64,000 nt of DNA, from the NCBI RefSeq assembly GCF_000181515.1, contig NZ_ABCG01000008.1, positions 84,253 to 148,252 on the forward strand, in the 5' to 3' direction. This DNA comes from Erythrobacter sp. SD-21. GTDB lineage: Bacteria; Pseudomonadota; Alphaproteobacteria; Sphingomonadales; Sphingomonadaceae. The position numbers and the translations under genes were made by a program. Shown in pieces: positions 45,264 through 53,666 of the stretch. Under the pieces are notes generated by a model that worked only from the letters and a program-made list of their open reading frames with translations, was not told where the DNA came from and made no database searches. The stretch's first letter is position 1. Each line of letters opens with the position of its first letter.

Positions 45264-46043
45264 TCACGTCAGGTAACGCGCGCGCAGCCGGTCCTTCAAC
45301 AGCTCGTCCACACCTAAGGCATTCGCGATGTAGGAATCGAGCGACCCATGCTCGTCCGCGACCTCCTTCCAGAAAGTGTGGAGATAGGCCTCGTCCACTT
45401 CCAGCAAGGCGCGGATCGCGTCCTCGTCGAGCGTGCGACCGAGGCGCGCCTCAATCCCCGGGACCGATTGCGCGGCGAGCACTTCGAGCGTCGGCGCCTC
45501 GTTGGTGCGCAGGAATTCGGCCATCTGGTCCTCGCGGCTCACGCCAAGGATATGCAGCACCAGCATGGCGGCAACGCCCGTACGGTCCTTGCCCGCGAAG
45601 CAATGCACGAGGCTGGCGCCCTCCCGCTCGTCCAGCAGGCGGAGGTAGCGGCCGAACATGGTGGCCATCGCCGGGTTGCGCGGCATCCGCGTATAGACGC
45701 CCATCATCCGCTGGCGGGCGAATTCGGCCGTGGTCGTTCCTTCGTCCACGTCCATGTGCGGCGGGCTGGAACTGGTCTCGCCCTCGTAGAAGAAAACTTC
45801 GCCCTGAAACCCGTCGGGCCTCCGGCAGGGATTGCGTTCGCGCTCCGACAGGCCGCGCAAGTCGATCACCGTGCGGATGTCGAGCGCATGGACTGCCGCG
45901 AGATCGGCATCGCTCGCCCCGACATGCTGGCCGGAGCGCCATAGCAGGCCGGTCTTCACCCGGGCCCCGCCTTCCGACTTCCAGCCGCCATAGTCGCGGA
46001 AATTGTGAATGCCTTCGGTGTCGAGAAAGGGATCGCGAATCAT
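45264..46043 (-). CDS. Tyrosine-protein phosphatase (DSP-like)
   Basis: 259 residues with the cysteine-phosphatase signature LVHCFAGKDRTGVAAMLV (CX5R) near residue 143. The N-terminal NFRDYGGW and WRSGQHVGASDADLA, then TVIDLRGLSERER, are typical of the bacterial Y-phosphatase2/IphP family, which includes phosphoinositide and phosphotyrosine phosphatases such as Mycobacterium PtpB. Substrate unknown. ATG at 46043 is chosen from family start; the frame is open upstream to 46127 without similarity. Confidence 0.85.
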   Translation of the reverse strand: MIRDPFLDTEGIHNFRDYGGWKSEGGARVKTGLLWRSGQHVGASDADLAAVHALDIRTVIDLRGLSERERNPCRRPDGFQGEVFFYEGETSSSPPHMDVDEGTTTAEFARQRMMGVYTRMPRNPAMATMFGRYLRLLDEREGASLVHCFAGKDRTGVAAMLVLHILGVSREDQMAEFLRTNEAPTLEVLAAQSVPGIEARLGRTLDEDAIRALLEVDEAYLHTFWKEVADEHGSLDSYIANALGVDELLKDRLRARYLT

Positions 46044-46165
46044 GGCGCGCAGCGTGGCAGCCCCTTGGCTTAGGGGATAGTGCCTTAGGTCGGCGACACC
46101 GCCTTTTTCCGTGTCCGCTCCTAGCAAGCCCGCACCTTTACAGGCACAACAGGGAGCTGGACGAC

Positions 46166-46624
46166 ATGGCGCATATCCTCATCGCCGCCGACGACGAAAT
46201 CATCGCGCAGCTGGCGAGCGAGGTCCTGATGGATGCCGGGCACGCCTGCGGCTGGGTGACCGATGGCGAAAAGGCGGTGGACCTGCTGCGCTGGCGGCGC
46301 CCCGACCTGCTCCTGCTCGACCAGGACATGCCCGGCCTTTCCGGTTCGCAAGTGCTGCGTTCGCTCCGCGGTTCGGCGGAGAATTACGACCTGCCGGTCG
46401 TCATGTTCACCGGCGTCACGGGGGCCGAGGGCGAGAACACCGCCTATTTCAACGGCGCGCAGGCCTATCTGCGAAAACCCTTCGAAGCCGAGGCGCTGAT
46501 CCGCACGGTCGAGGAAATCCTGCAGCCCCGCAGCGACAAGCCGCGTCATCGAACGCTGGTCGAGCATCTCGAATATGCGACGGGTCGCTGGCGCGATGCC
46601 CCTTCGCGTCGCGCCGTGTCCTGA
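46166..46624 (+). CDS. Single-domain response regulator
   Basis: 152 residues: a receiver domain with the acidic pocket near residues 9-10, the phosphorylation site D52 in LLLLDQDMPGLSG, the Thr in VVMFTGVTG and the Lys in AYLRKPFEAEALI. A short basic tail (about 30 residues) carries no output domain. It would act by protein-protein contact or in a phosphorelay. The partner kinase is not nearby. It converges directly on otsA with no spacer. Confidence 0.88.
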   Translation: MAHILIAADDEIIAQLASEVLMDAGHACGWVTDGEKAVDLLRWRRPDLLLLDQDMPGLSGSQVLRSLRGSAENYDLPVVMFTGVTGAEGENTAYFNGAQAYLRKPFEAEALIRTVEEILQPRSDKPRHRTLVEHLEYATGRWRDAPSRRAVS

Positions 46625-48025
46625 TCAGGCGATCGGGATATTGTCGAGATCGGTCAGGAAGGTTTCGGTCCAGTCCTGCACATCGTCGTCGCGCACTGTG
46701 GCGACAAGGTTCTCGTAGCGCTCCTTGCGCTCTTCAAGCGGCATATCGAGCGCCACGCGGATCGCGTGCGCGAGATCGTCCGGGCTGTGCGGATTGACCA
46801 GCACCGCATCCTGCAATTGGGCGGCCGCGCCGGCGAAGCGCGAGAGAATGAGCACACCGGGGTCTTCCGGGTCCTGCGCAGCGATATATTCCTTCGCAAC
46901 GAGGTTCATCCCGTCACGCAGCGGCGTCACCAGACCGATCTTGGCCGCGCGGAAAAATCCGAACAGTTCGGCGTGGCTGTACCCGCGGTTCACGTAGCGG
47001 ACGGGGACGAGATCGACCTCGCTGCGCGCGCCGTTGATCTGGCCTGCCTTCTGCTCGAGAGTGGCGCGAATGGCCTGGTAGCTATCCACATCCTCGCGGC
47101 TCGGCGGGGCAATCTGCGCGAAAACGAGATCGCGAACGCGTTCGGGATGGCGATCGAAGAACCGCGATATGCCGTCGAGGCGTTCGGGAAGTCCTTTCGA
47201 ATAATCCAGCCGGTCCACGCCGATCATCGCCGTGCGCCGCCGGGTCGAACTCATCAGGCGCTGCTGCGCCTGCCTTGCTTCGCCGGTTTCGCCGAGCTTG
47301 CTGAAATGCTCCCAGTCGATGCCGATTGGATAGGCGCGCGCCATGGTGGTGTTGCCGTCGAGCGTGATTTCGCTGGTTTCCTCGTTGACCTCGGCGCCCA
47401 GTTCGGAGCGACAATAGTGGAGGAAACTGTCGAGCCATTCCTTCGTCTGAAAGCCGACGAGATCGTAGTGCAGCATCGTGCGCACCAGCCGCTCGTGGTA
47501 GGGCAGCGACACGAACAGCCGGGTGGCGGGCCAGGGGATGTGCAGGAAAAAGCCGATCCGGTTCTTGCACCCTTGCGCCCGCAGCCTCTCGCCCAGCGGG
47601 ATCAGGTGGTAGTCGTGGACCCAGACGACATCGTCCGGCTCGATCAGCGGGGTGACGAGTTCGGCGAAGCGTTCGTTGACGCGTTCGTAGCCCTTGCCGG
47701 TCTCACGTTCGTATTTCGCGAGGTCGAGCCGGTAGTGGAACAGCGGCCACAGCGTCGAATTGGCATAGCCGTTGTAATATTCCTCGACGTCGCGTTTGGA
47801 GAGATCGATGGTCGCCGTCGTCACACCGTCGCTGGTCTGGGTGGCGATATTGCCGGTGCGGCCGCTTTCGCTTTCCTCGCCCGACCAGCCGAACCAGAGG
47901 CCCCTGCGCGACGTGAGCGCCGAGTGCAGCGCGCCCGCCAAACCGCCCTGCGCCCCTGCCGCGCCCCGCGCCTTGGGCACAGCGACGCGGTTGGAAATCA
48001 CGACGAGACGGGCGTCGGTACTCAA
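46625..48025 (-). CDS. otsA: Trehalose-6-phosphate synthase
   Basis: Joins UDP-glucose and glucose-6-phosphate (GT20). 466 residues: LVVISNRVAVPKARGAAGAQGGLAGAL, the N-terminal donor loop; VWVHDYHLIPLGERLR; RIGFFLHIPWP; DRLDYSKGLPERL; and LRDGMNLVAKEYIAAQ. TTG at 48025 overlaps the stop of the GH15 gene (TTGA), which fixes the start. Last gene of the otsB-GH15-otsA operon; trehalose protects against salt, drying and heat. Confidence 0.94.
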   Translation of the reverse strand: MSTDARLVVISNRVAVPKARGAAGAQGGLAGALHSALTSRRGLWFGWSGEESESGRTGNIATQTSDGVTTATIDLSKRDVEEYYNGYANSTLWPLFHYRLDLAKYERETGKGYERVNERFAELVTPLIEPDDVVWVHDYHLIPLGERLRAQGCKNRIGFFLHIPWPATRLFVSLPYHERLVRTMLHYDLVGFQTKEWLDSFLHYCRSELGAEVNEETSEITLDGNTTMARAYPIGIDWEHFSKLGETGEARQAQQRLMSSTRRRTAMIGVDRLDYSKGLPERLDGISRFFDRHPERVRDLVFAQIAPPSREDVDSYQAIRATLEQKAGQINGARSEVDLVPVRYVNRGYSHAELFGFFRAAKIGLVTPLRDGMNLVAKEYIAAQDPEDPGVLILSRFAGAAAQLQDAVLVNPHSPDDLAHAIRVALDMPLEERKERYENLVATVRDDDVQDWTETFLTDLDNIPIA

Positions 48026-49809
48026 CGTACTTCGCTCCAGGACTTGGATAGATGGCCGGCAGAGTTGATGATACCTACCAGCGAATAGGTCTGGGGGAAG
48101 TTCCCCCAAAGCTCGCCCGTATCATAGTCGAGATCCTCGCTCAGCAGCCCCGATCGCGTCGTGTGGCTGAGCATGGAGCTAAACAGGTCGCGCGTTTCCT
48201 TGCTGCGGCCGGTCAGGTGCAGCGCCTCGATCAGCCAGAAAGTGCAGACGTTGAACGCCGTCTCGGGCGCGCCGAAATCGTCTTCTGCGGCATAGCGAAG
48301 CATGTGATCGCCTCGGCGCAGGTCACGTTCGACCGCCTCGAACGTCTTCAGGAAACGCTGGTCGTCGGGTTTGAGAAAACGCAATTCGACCATCTGCAGC
48401 AGGCTGGCATCCAGGTAATCGCTTTCGAAGCTGGCCCCGTAATGTTGCCCCTCCTCGCTCCACGCCTCGCTCTCGATCTTGGCGCGGATCGCATCGGCCC
48501 GTTCCTGCCAGTAGAGCACGCGGTCACCCTTGGCGAGTTGCGCGGCGACCTTGGCCAGCCGGTCGCAGGCGGCCCAGCACATGACCGCGGAATAGGTATG
48601 AACTTCCTGCCTCGTGCGGAATTCCCACAGGCCCGCGTCGGGCTTGTCGTGCTTGTCCCATGCCGCTTCGCCCACCTCTTCCAGATGCACGAAATCCCGC
48701 TCGTCGGCCATGCGCAGCAGGCGTGTGTCGAAGAAGGCCTGCGCGGTCGGCATGACGATCTGGCCATAGCAATCGTACTGCACCTGCGTATAGGCGGCGT
48801 TGCCCACCCGCACCGGCCCGTTGCCGCGATAGCCGGCAAGATGCTCCGCCTCGAATTCGTGCAGCTCGGCGTCGCCCATCACCGAATAGAGCGGCTGGAT
48901 CTGCCCTCCGCCCGCACGGTCGATGATGTTGCGCAGATAGGCGAGGTATTTCTCAAGGACGTCGAGCGCGCCCAGCCGGTTCAGCGCCTGCACGGTGTAG
49001 TAGCTGTCGCGGATCCAGCAGTAGCGATAGTCCCAGTTGCGCTGGCTGCCGGGTGCCTCAGGGATCGAGGTGGTCAGTGCAGCTACGATCGCGCCGGTTT
49101 CCTCGTGCTGGCAGAGCTTGAGCGCGATGGCGGCGCGGATCACCTCTTCCTGCCATTCGAGCGGGATGTGCAGGCCGCGCACCCAATGCTGCCAGTACTT
49201 CTTCGTGTTGGCCTCCATCCGCCTCAATTCGCTGCGGATATTGCCCACGAAAGGCTCGTCAGGGCCGAGGAAGAAATGCTGGTCGCTTTCCACCCGGTAG
49301 CTGCGGCCTTCGAGGATATAGCCGACGGGCGCATCGGTGGAGAGGCGCATGGCCTGCTCGCCCAGCAGGTAGCGGATGTGGTTGGTGCCGTTGGTGGTCG
49401 CGACCTCGGCCTCGCCATAGTTCTTCATCGGCGCCAGCCGCACGCGCAGGCGCGGCGCACCCGCGACGGGGCGCAGGATGCGGATGAAGGCCACGGGTCG
49501 GTACATGCGGCCCGACCGTTCGAAACGCGGAGCGAAATCGTGAATTTCGAGCGCGCTGCCGTCCTCGGCTTCGAGCGTGGTGACAAGGATCGGTGTGTTG
49601 CGGACATAACGCTGGTGCGAGGAGACCTGTCCTTCGAGCTCGAAACGCCACACGCCCTTGTCACGCTCGCCGCCGTTGAGCAGCGAGCAGAACACCGGAT
49701 CGCCATCGACCCGTGGCACGCACCCCCACACGAACCCGCCCTCCTCGTCGACCAGTGCGCTGACCTGGCAATTGCCGATGGGGAAGAGTTCGAGGTTCGC
49801 TTGCGTCAT
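48022..49809 (-). CDS. GH15 family glucoamylase/trehalase-like protein
   Basis: A 595-residue protein with the glycoside hydrolase 15 architecture: an N-terminal beta domain (GNCQVSALVDEEGGFVWGCVP, GDPVFCSLLNGG) and an alpha/alpha barrel with RNWDYRYCWIRDSYYTVQAL and a C-terminal acidic motif (CTFWLIEALHLTGRSKETR). Family members are glucoamylases, dextranases or trehalases. Between otsB and otsA, with four-base overlaps to both, it may recycle trehalose or cleave a trehalose-related glycan. ATG at 49809. Confidence 0.88.
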   Translation of the reverse strand: MTQANLELFPIGNCQVSALVDEEGGFVWGCVPRVDGDPVFCSLLNGGERDKGVWRFELEGQVSSHQRYVRNTPILVTTLEAEDGSALEIHDFAPRFERSGRMYRPVAFIRILRPVAGAPRLRVRLAPMKNYGEAEVATTNGTNHIRYLLGEQAMRLSTDAPVGYILEGRSYRVESDQHFFLGPDEPFVGNIRSELRRMEANTKKYWQHWVRGLHIPLEWQEEVIRAAIALKLCQHEETGAIVAALTTSIPEAPGSQRNWDYRYCWIRDSYYTVQALNRLGALDVLEKYLAYLRNIIDRAGGGQIQPLYSVMGDAELHEFEAEHLAGYRGNGPVRVGNAAYTQVQYDCYGQIVMPTAQAFFDTRLLRMADERDFVHLEEVGEAAWDKHDKPDAGLWEFRTRQEVHTYSAVMCWAACDRLAKVAAQLAKGDRVLYWQERADAIRAKIESEAWSEEGQHYGASFESDYLDASLLQMVELRFLKPDDQRFLKTFEAVERDLRRGDHMLRYAAEDDFGAPETAFNVCTFWLIEALHLTGRSKETRDLFSSMLSHTTRSGLLSEDLDYDTGELWGNFPQTYSLVGIINSAGHLSKSWSEVR

Positions 49810-50549
49810 ATATCCAGCCAATGGTGCACTGCGGAAACGGTTTCGAGGTGATAGCGCGCAGCCTTGCTCTCCCGTTCCCCGACGGCAATGCCGAAGCCCG
49901 CGAATTCGATTGCAGCGCGCATTCCGTCTTCGTCGGTTACGTCGTCGCCCACGAACACGGGAGTGCTTCCGGCAAAGGGTCCGATGGCCATGAAGGCCTG
50001 GAGCGCCGCGCCCTTGTTGGCGCCCGGCCGGACCAGTTCGGCCACACCCTTCCCGCTCGTGACCTCCAGCCCGAACTGCTCGGCAACCTGGCGTGCGAAG
50101 GCGAGTGTGACCTCCCCCTTTTCCGGCATTCCGCGAAAATGCAGAGCGCCGCCGTGGCTCTTGGTCTCGTAGAACAGCGCATGGTCCTGCGCGAAGGTGC
50201 GCAATTCGGCAACCGCCTCATCCGGCAGGCCCGAGGGCGCTGCGCCGAGGCGCGACCCGTCGGCGCAGAAGCGCGAGGCACCGTGCGACCCGGCTCGCGC
50301 AATGCTGACGCCGCCGATATGGCTTTCGAGGTCGTCCAGCGAGCGCCCGCTCACCAGCGCCAGCCTTCCCTCCAGTCGGGTTTGCAAGTGGTGTAGTCGC
50401 CCGGAAAGATCGTCCGGCACATCGATATCGCCCGGTCGCGGCGCAATGCCCACCAGGGTCCCGTCGAAATCGAGGAACAGCGAATGCGGCCCGCTATCGA
50501 GCAGCTGCGCCAGCGAAGGCGGAAATGGGAGCGGAGTGCGGCTTGCCAT
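49806..50549 (-). CDS. otsB: Trehalose-6-phosphate phosphatase
   Basis: Dephosphorylates trehalose-6-phosphate. 247 residues of the HAD superfamily: LFLDFDGTLVGIAPRP with the nucleophile Asp near residue 27, ALVSGRSLDDL, SHGASRF and VFVGDDVTDEDGM at the end, where the last acidic pair binds metal. The stop overlaps the GH15 start by four bases. The operon order otsB-GH15-otsA is unusual in that a hydrolase separates the two biosynthetic genes. Confidence 0.93.
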   Translation of the reverse strand: MASRTPLPFPPSLAQLLDSGPHSLFLDFDGTLVGIAPRPGDIDVPDDLSGRLHHLQTRLEGRLALVSGRSLDDLESHIGGVSIARAGSHGASRFCADGSRLGAAPSGLPDEAVAELRTFAQDHALFYETKSHGGALHFRGMPEKGEVTLAFARQVAEQFGLEVTSGKGVAELVRPGANKGAALQAFMAIGPFAGSTPVFVGDDVTDEDGMRAAIEFAGFGIAVGERESKAARYHLETVSAVHHWLDI

Positions 50550-50590
50550 CGCCCTTGCGCCTTAACGCCTCGGCGGCGCGCGTCAAATTC

Positions 50591-51247
50591 TCACTCCTGC
50601 GCGGCGGCATCCGGCGTCAGGATAAGATCGCCATTCTCGACCCGCCAGCCATCGAGGCGGGAAAGGAAATTCATCCCCAGCACGTTGGTCCGCCCGAGGT
50701 TGGGCGCGATGACCGCATCGATCTCCTCCGCCTCGATATTTCCGAAGCGCAGGCTGTCGACGGTGGTCAGCTCGGCGGTCACCGTACCGTTCGCAGTATT
50801 CAGCATGACGGGGAGCCCGCCCGTTCGCGGGACCAGCCCCGCAACGCTCGCCGATTTTTCGGAGAAGGCCGTCAGCGTTGCGCCGGTATCGACAAGGAAA
50901 CGCGTGGGCACGCCGTTCACCTCGGCCACCAGCCAGTAGTGCCCGTCCGATGCCAGCGGGACCAGCGTTTCTTCGCCGACGATGCGCTGATCGGGCATGC
51001 CAAGATCCGTCACCACGTCGAGGCGCGGATCGAACCGTGCGATCTGCAGGAATACCGTCACGAGAATGCCGACAAGCGCCAACGTGCTGACCGTGCGCAC
51101 CAGCCTTCCGCCCGCGATCTTCTTGCGCAGCATCATGGCGCCGACCCAGCCGACAAACAGCGCGGCGATCGTGCCAGCCAGCAATCCGGAGCGCGGGATA
51201 GCGCGGATCACTTCGGCTAGGGCATCGAGTACGCTTTGCGGGTCCAT
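50591..51247 (-). CDS. Membrane-anchored retropepsin-like aspartic protease
   Basis: 218 residues. Two hydrophobic segments near the N-terminus (SGLLAGTIAALFVGWVGAMM and VSTLALVGILVTVFLQIA) are followed by a single aspartic protease domain with the active-site VDTGATLTAFSE and the closing GMNFLSRLDGWRVENGDLIL. Such proteins (TIGR02281-type) would act as a homodimer at the membrane. Target unknown. ATG at 51247 is chosen because the upstream sequence has no similarity. Confidence 0.87.
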   Translation of the reverse strand: MDPQSVLDALAEVIRAIPRSGLLAGTIAALFVGWVGAMMLRKKIAGGRLVRTVSTLALVGILVTVFLQIARFDPRLDVVTDLGMPDQRIVGEETLVPLASDGHYWLVAEVNGVPTRFLVDTGATLTAFSEKSASVAGLVPRTGGLPVMLNTANGTVTAELTTVDSLRFGNIEAEEIDAVIAPNLGRTNVLGMNFLSRLDGWRVENGDLILTPDAAAQE

Positions 51248-51299
51248 CAGGTGGATATAGGTGGCAAGTCCGGTCCCGTCGATGAAACGGACGAAAAAA

Positions 51300-52298
51300 T
51301 CACGGAGCGTCCCGCTTCTCGGTAGCCTCGGCAAGGATCAGCGAGAAACGCTCTTCGCTGTCGGTCCAGCGCGTCAGCGGGGTCCAGCCGCCGGCCAGCA
51401 GGAGCGTGTTTGCGCTCCGGCGCGTGAACTTGTGGCTGTTTTCCGTGTGGATCGTCTCACCCTCGCGCATGCTGAATTGTTGCTCGGCGACCTCGAAGGC
51501 GATGTGGCGCGTGGCTTCCAGATGCATCTCGATACGCGCGAAATCGTCATTCCACGGGGCCTTGTGGCGCAAGGCATCGATAGGGATTGTCCCGCCGAGT
51601 TCGCGGTTGATGCGCCGGGCGAGGTTGAGGTTGAACTCCCCCGTAATTCCGCGCGAATCGTCATAAGCCGCTTCCAGCACTTCGCGGTCCTTGACCAGGT
51701 CCATGCCGATCAGCAGCAGCGACCGCTCGCCCTTTTCGCCCCGCAGTGTCGCCCGCATCGAACGCAGCAAATCAACGGCGGTGCGCGGGACCATGTTGCC
51801 GATGGTCGAACCGGGGAAAAATCCGAGTTTCTTCATGCCGAGGACTTCGCTCGGCAATTCGACCTCGCGCATGAAATCGACTTCCACTGGATACACGGCG
51901 ACCGCAGGAAATTTTGCCGCGAGGGCGGCAGCGGATTCGCGCAGGAAATCGCCCGAGATATCGAGCGGCACATAGGCGGCCGGTTCGATCGCACGCAGCA
52001 AAAGCGGCGTCTTGACGGAGCTGCCCGATCCGAACTCGACCACCGCACGATCGCGCCCGATCAGGCGGGCGAATTCCTCGCCGCGCGCTTCGAGGATTTC
52101 GGTCTCGGCGCGGGTCGGATAGTATTCGGGAAGGTCGGTAATGTCCTCGAACAGCTGCGAACCGACATCGTCATAAAGCCAGCGTGCGGGTATGGCCTTC
52201 TGCGGCTGGGCGAGCCCCGCAAGGACGTTTTCGCGAAAGGTGCGATCGACCCCGTCCTCGTCGCGATTCACCAAGGCAATTCCCTGTTCCGTCTTCAT
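51300..52298 (-). CDS. egtD: L-histidine N-alpha-methyltransferase EgtD
   Basis: Trimethylates histidine to hercynine in ergothioneine biosynthesis. 332 residues: LYDDVGSQLFEDITDLPEYYPTR, the SAM loop VVEFGSGSSVKTPLLL, PLDISGDFL, GFFPGSTIGNM and the C-terminal EMHLEATRHIAF. ATG at 52298 overlaps the egtB stop (ATGA). Ergothioneine is a thiol antioxidant; the gene set is completed only by egtB here. Confidence 0.94.
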   Translation of the reverse strand: MKTEQGIALVNRDEDGVDRTFRENVLAGLAQPQKAIPARWLYDDVGSQLFEDITDLPEYYPTRAETEILEARGEEFARLIGRDRAVVEFGSGSSVKTPLLLRAIEPAAYVPLDISGDFLRESAAALAAKFPAVAVYPVEVDFMREVELPSEVLGMKKLGFFPGSTIGNMVPRTAVDLLRSMRATLRGEKGERSLLLIGMDLVKDREVLEAAYDDSRGITGEFNLNLARRINRELGGTIPIDALRHKAPWNDDFARIEMHLEATRHIAFEVAEQQFSMREGETIHTENSHKFTRRSANTLLLAGGWTPLTRWTDSEERFSLILAEATEKRDAP

Positions 52299-53545
52299 AT
52301 GTCTCTTGCCAGTCTCAGGCCGGTGAATTGCCAGCGCTGGTGGGGGTAGAAAAAGTTGCGATAGCTAGCGCGCGAATGGCCGCGCGCCGTGGCGCAGCTC
52401 GCGCCCTTCAGAACGAACTGTCCCGACATGAACTTGCCGTTATACTCGCCGACAGCACCCGCTGCCGGTTCGAACCGCGGATAGGGCAGGTAACCCGAGC
52501 GGGTGAACTGCCAGCAATCCCCGAACAAACCGTCCGAACCGCGTGGCAAGGGCGGAGCAGCCTCGTCGAGCTGGTTTCCACCGCTTGGATCGTGGGCCGG
52601 TGCCTCGCCCTCCTGTCCCCTTGCGATGGCTTCCCACTCGAACTCGGTCGGCAGGCGCAGCCCGGCCCATGTGGCGAAGGCATCGGCTTCGAAATAGGAG
52701 ATATGCGTGACGGGAGCGTCGGGATCGCGATCCTGCCACCCGCTATGCGTGAAGTGGCGATTGTCCTGCCAGTAGGACGGCGCCAGGATGCCGTTTTGTT
52801 GGACCCAGGCCCAGCCGTCCGACAGCCATAGCCGCGCTTCCTGATACCCTCCGTCGGCAATGAACGCGTCCCATTCGCCATTCGTCACGAGGCGCGAGGA
52901 GAGCGCGAAAGGTTCGATCAGCACGCGGTGGACCGGCCCTTCGTTGTCGAAGGCGAAGCTATCGTCCTGGTGCCCTATGCGGGCGATGCCGCCGGGATAT
53001 TCGTGCCAACCCTCGGCCTGCTTCGCGGCCTCGGGCGATGCCTCGTCCCACATGGCGGGCCCCAGCGGATTCTGGAACAGGGCGTGTTTGATATCGGTTA
53101 GCAACAATTCCTGGTGCTGCTGCTCGTGCGCGAGGCCCAGCTCGATGAGGCCCCGCAGTTCCGCACGGCGGAGCAGGGGCTGCATCGCCTCGTCGACATG
53201 AGCGCGCCACGCGAGGATATCCTTCAGCGTGGGCCGCGAAAGCATGCCGCGCGAGAAGCGGGCGATTCGCTCGCCTTCGGCTTCGTAATAGGAATTGAAG
53301 ATGAACGGCCAGTCCTCGTCGAAGAGTCGATAGCCAGCCGCATGATCGCGCAGGAGAAAGGTTTCCCAGAACCACGTAACATGCGCGAGATGCCACTTGG
53401 CAGGCGACGCATCTTCCATCGACTGGAGGGTTGCATCCGCTTCGGAAAGCGGCCCGACGATCGCTTCGCTAAGGGCGCGAACCCTTGCGTAACTATCCGC
53501 AAGATCGCTCGCGGGTACGGACTGGCTGGCGTGAAGCTCGGGCAT
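52295..53545 (-). CDS. egtB: Ergothioneine biosynthesis iron sulfoxide synthase EgtB
   Basis: Uses iron and oxygen to join a cysteine-type sulfur to hercynine. 416 residues: an N-terminal DinB-like domain with SPAKWHLAHVTWFWE and the iron-binding LAHEQQHQELLLTD (HX3HXE), then a formylglycine-generating-enzyme-like domain with PVTHISYFEADAFATWAGLRLPTE and a closing SYRNFFYPHQRWQFTGLRLA. Whether it uses gamma-glutamylcysteine or cysteine directly cannot be told; no egtA or egtC is in the window. ATG at 53545. Confidence 0.93.
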   Translation of the reverse strand: MPELHASQSVPASDLADSYARVRALSEAIVGPLSEADATLQSMEDASPAKWHLAHVTWFWETFLLRDHAAGYRLFDEDWPFIFNSYYEAEGERIARFSRGMLSRPTLKDILAWRAHVDEAMQPLLRRAELRGLIELGLAHEQQHQELLLTDIKHALFQNPLGPAMWDEASPEAAKQAEGWHEYPGGIARIGHQDDSFAFDNEGPVHRVLIEPFALSSRLVTNGEWDAFIADGGYQEARLWLSDGWAWVQQNGILAPSYWQDNRHFTHSGWQDRDPDAPVTHISYFEADAFATWAGLRLPTEFEWEAIARGQEGEAPAHDPSGGNQLDEAAPPLPRGSDGLFGDCWQFTRSGYLPYPRFEPAAGAVGEYNGKFMSGQFVLKGASCATARGHSRASYRNFFYPHQRWQFTGLRLARDI

Positions 53546-53666
53546 GACCCTGCTCTCCCCTCGCAGCTGCCAGCAAGCGGCAACCAAGGTCCACATTGAA
53601 CCAATTGTGTGGCAGTTTAAAGGGTCTGAACGAAATTCTCATGACCTTATCATATGTTAGTCTGTC

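Noticed and set aside
48052..49851. 599-codon plus-strand ORF opposite the GH15 gene
   Set aside because: Antisense shadow of equal length to the real gene.
53592..53612. Palindrome CCACA...TGTGG upstream of egtB
   Set aside because: Only five bases pair on each side; the inner bases do not, so it is too weak to report as a site.
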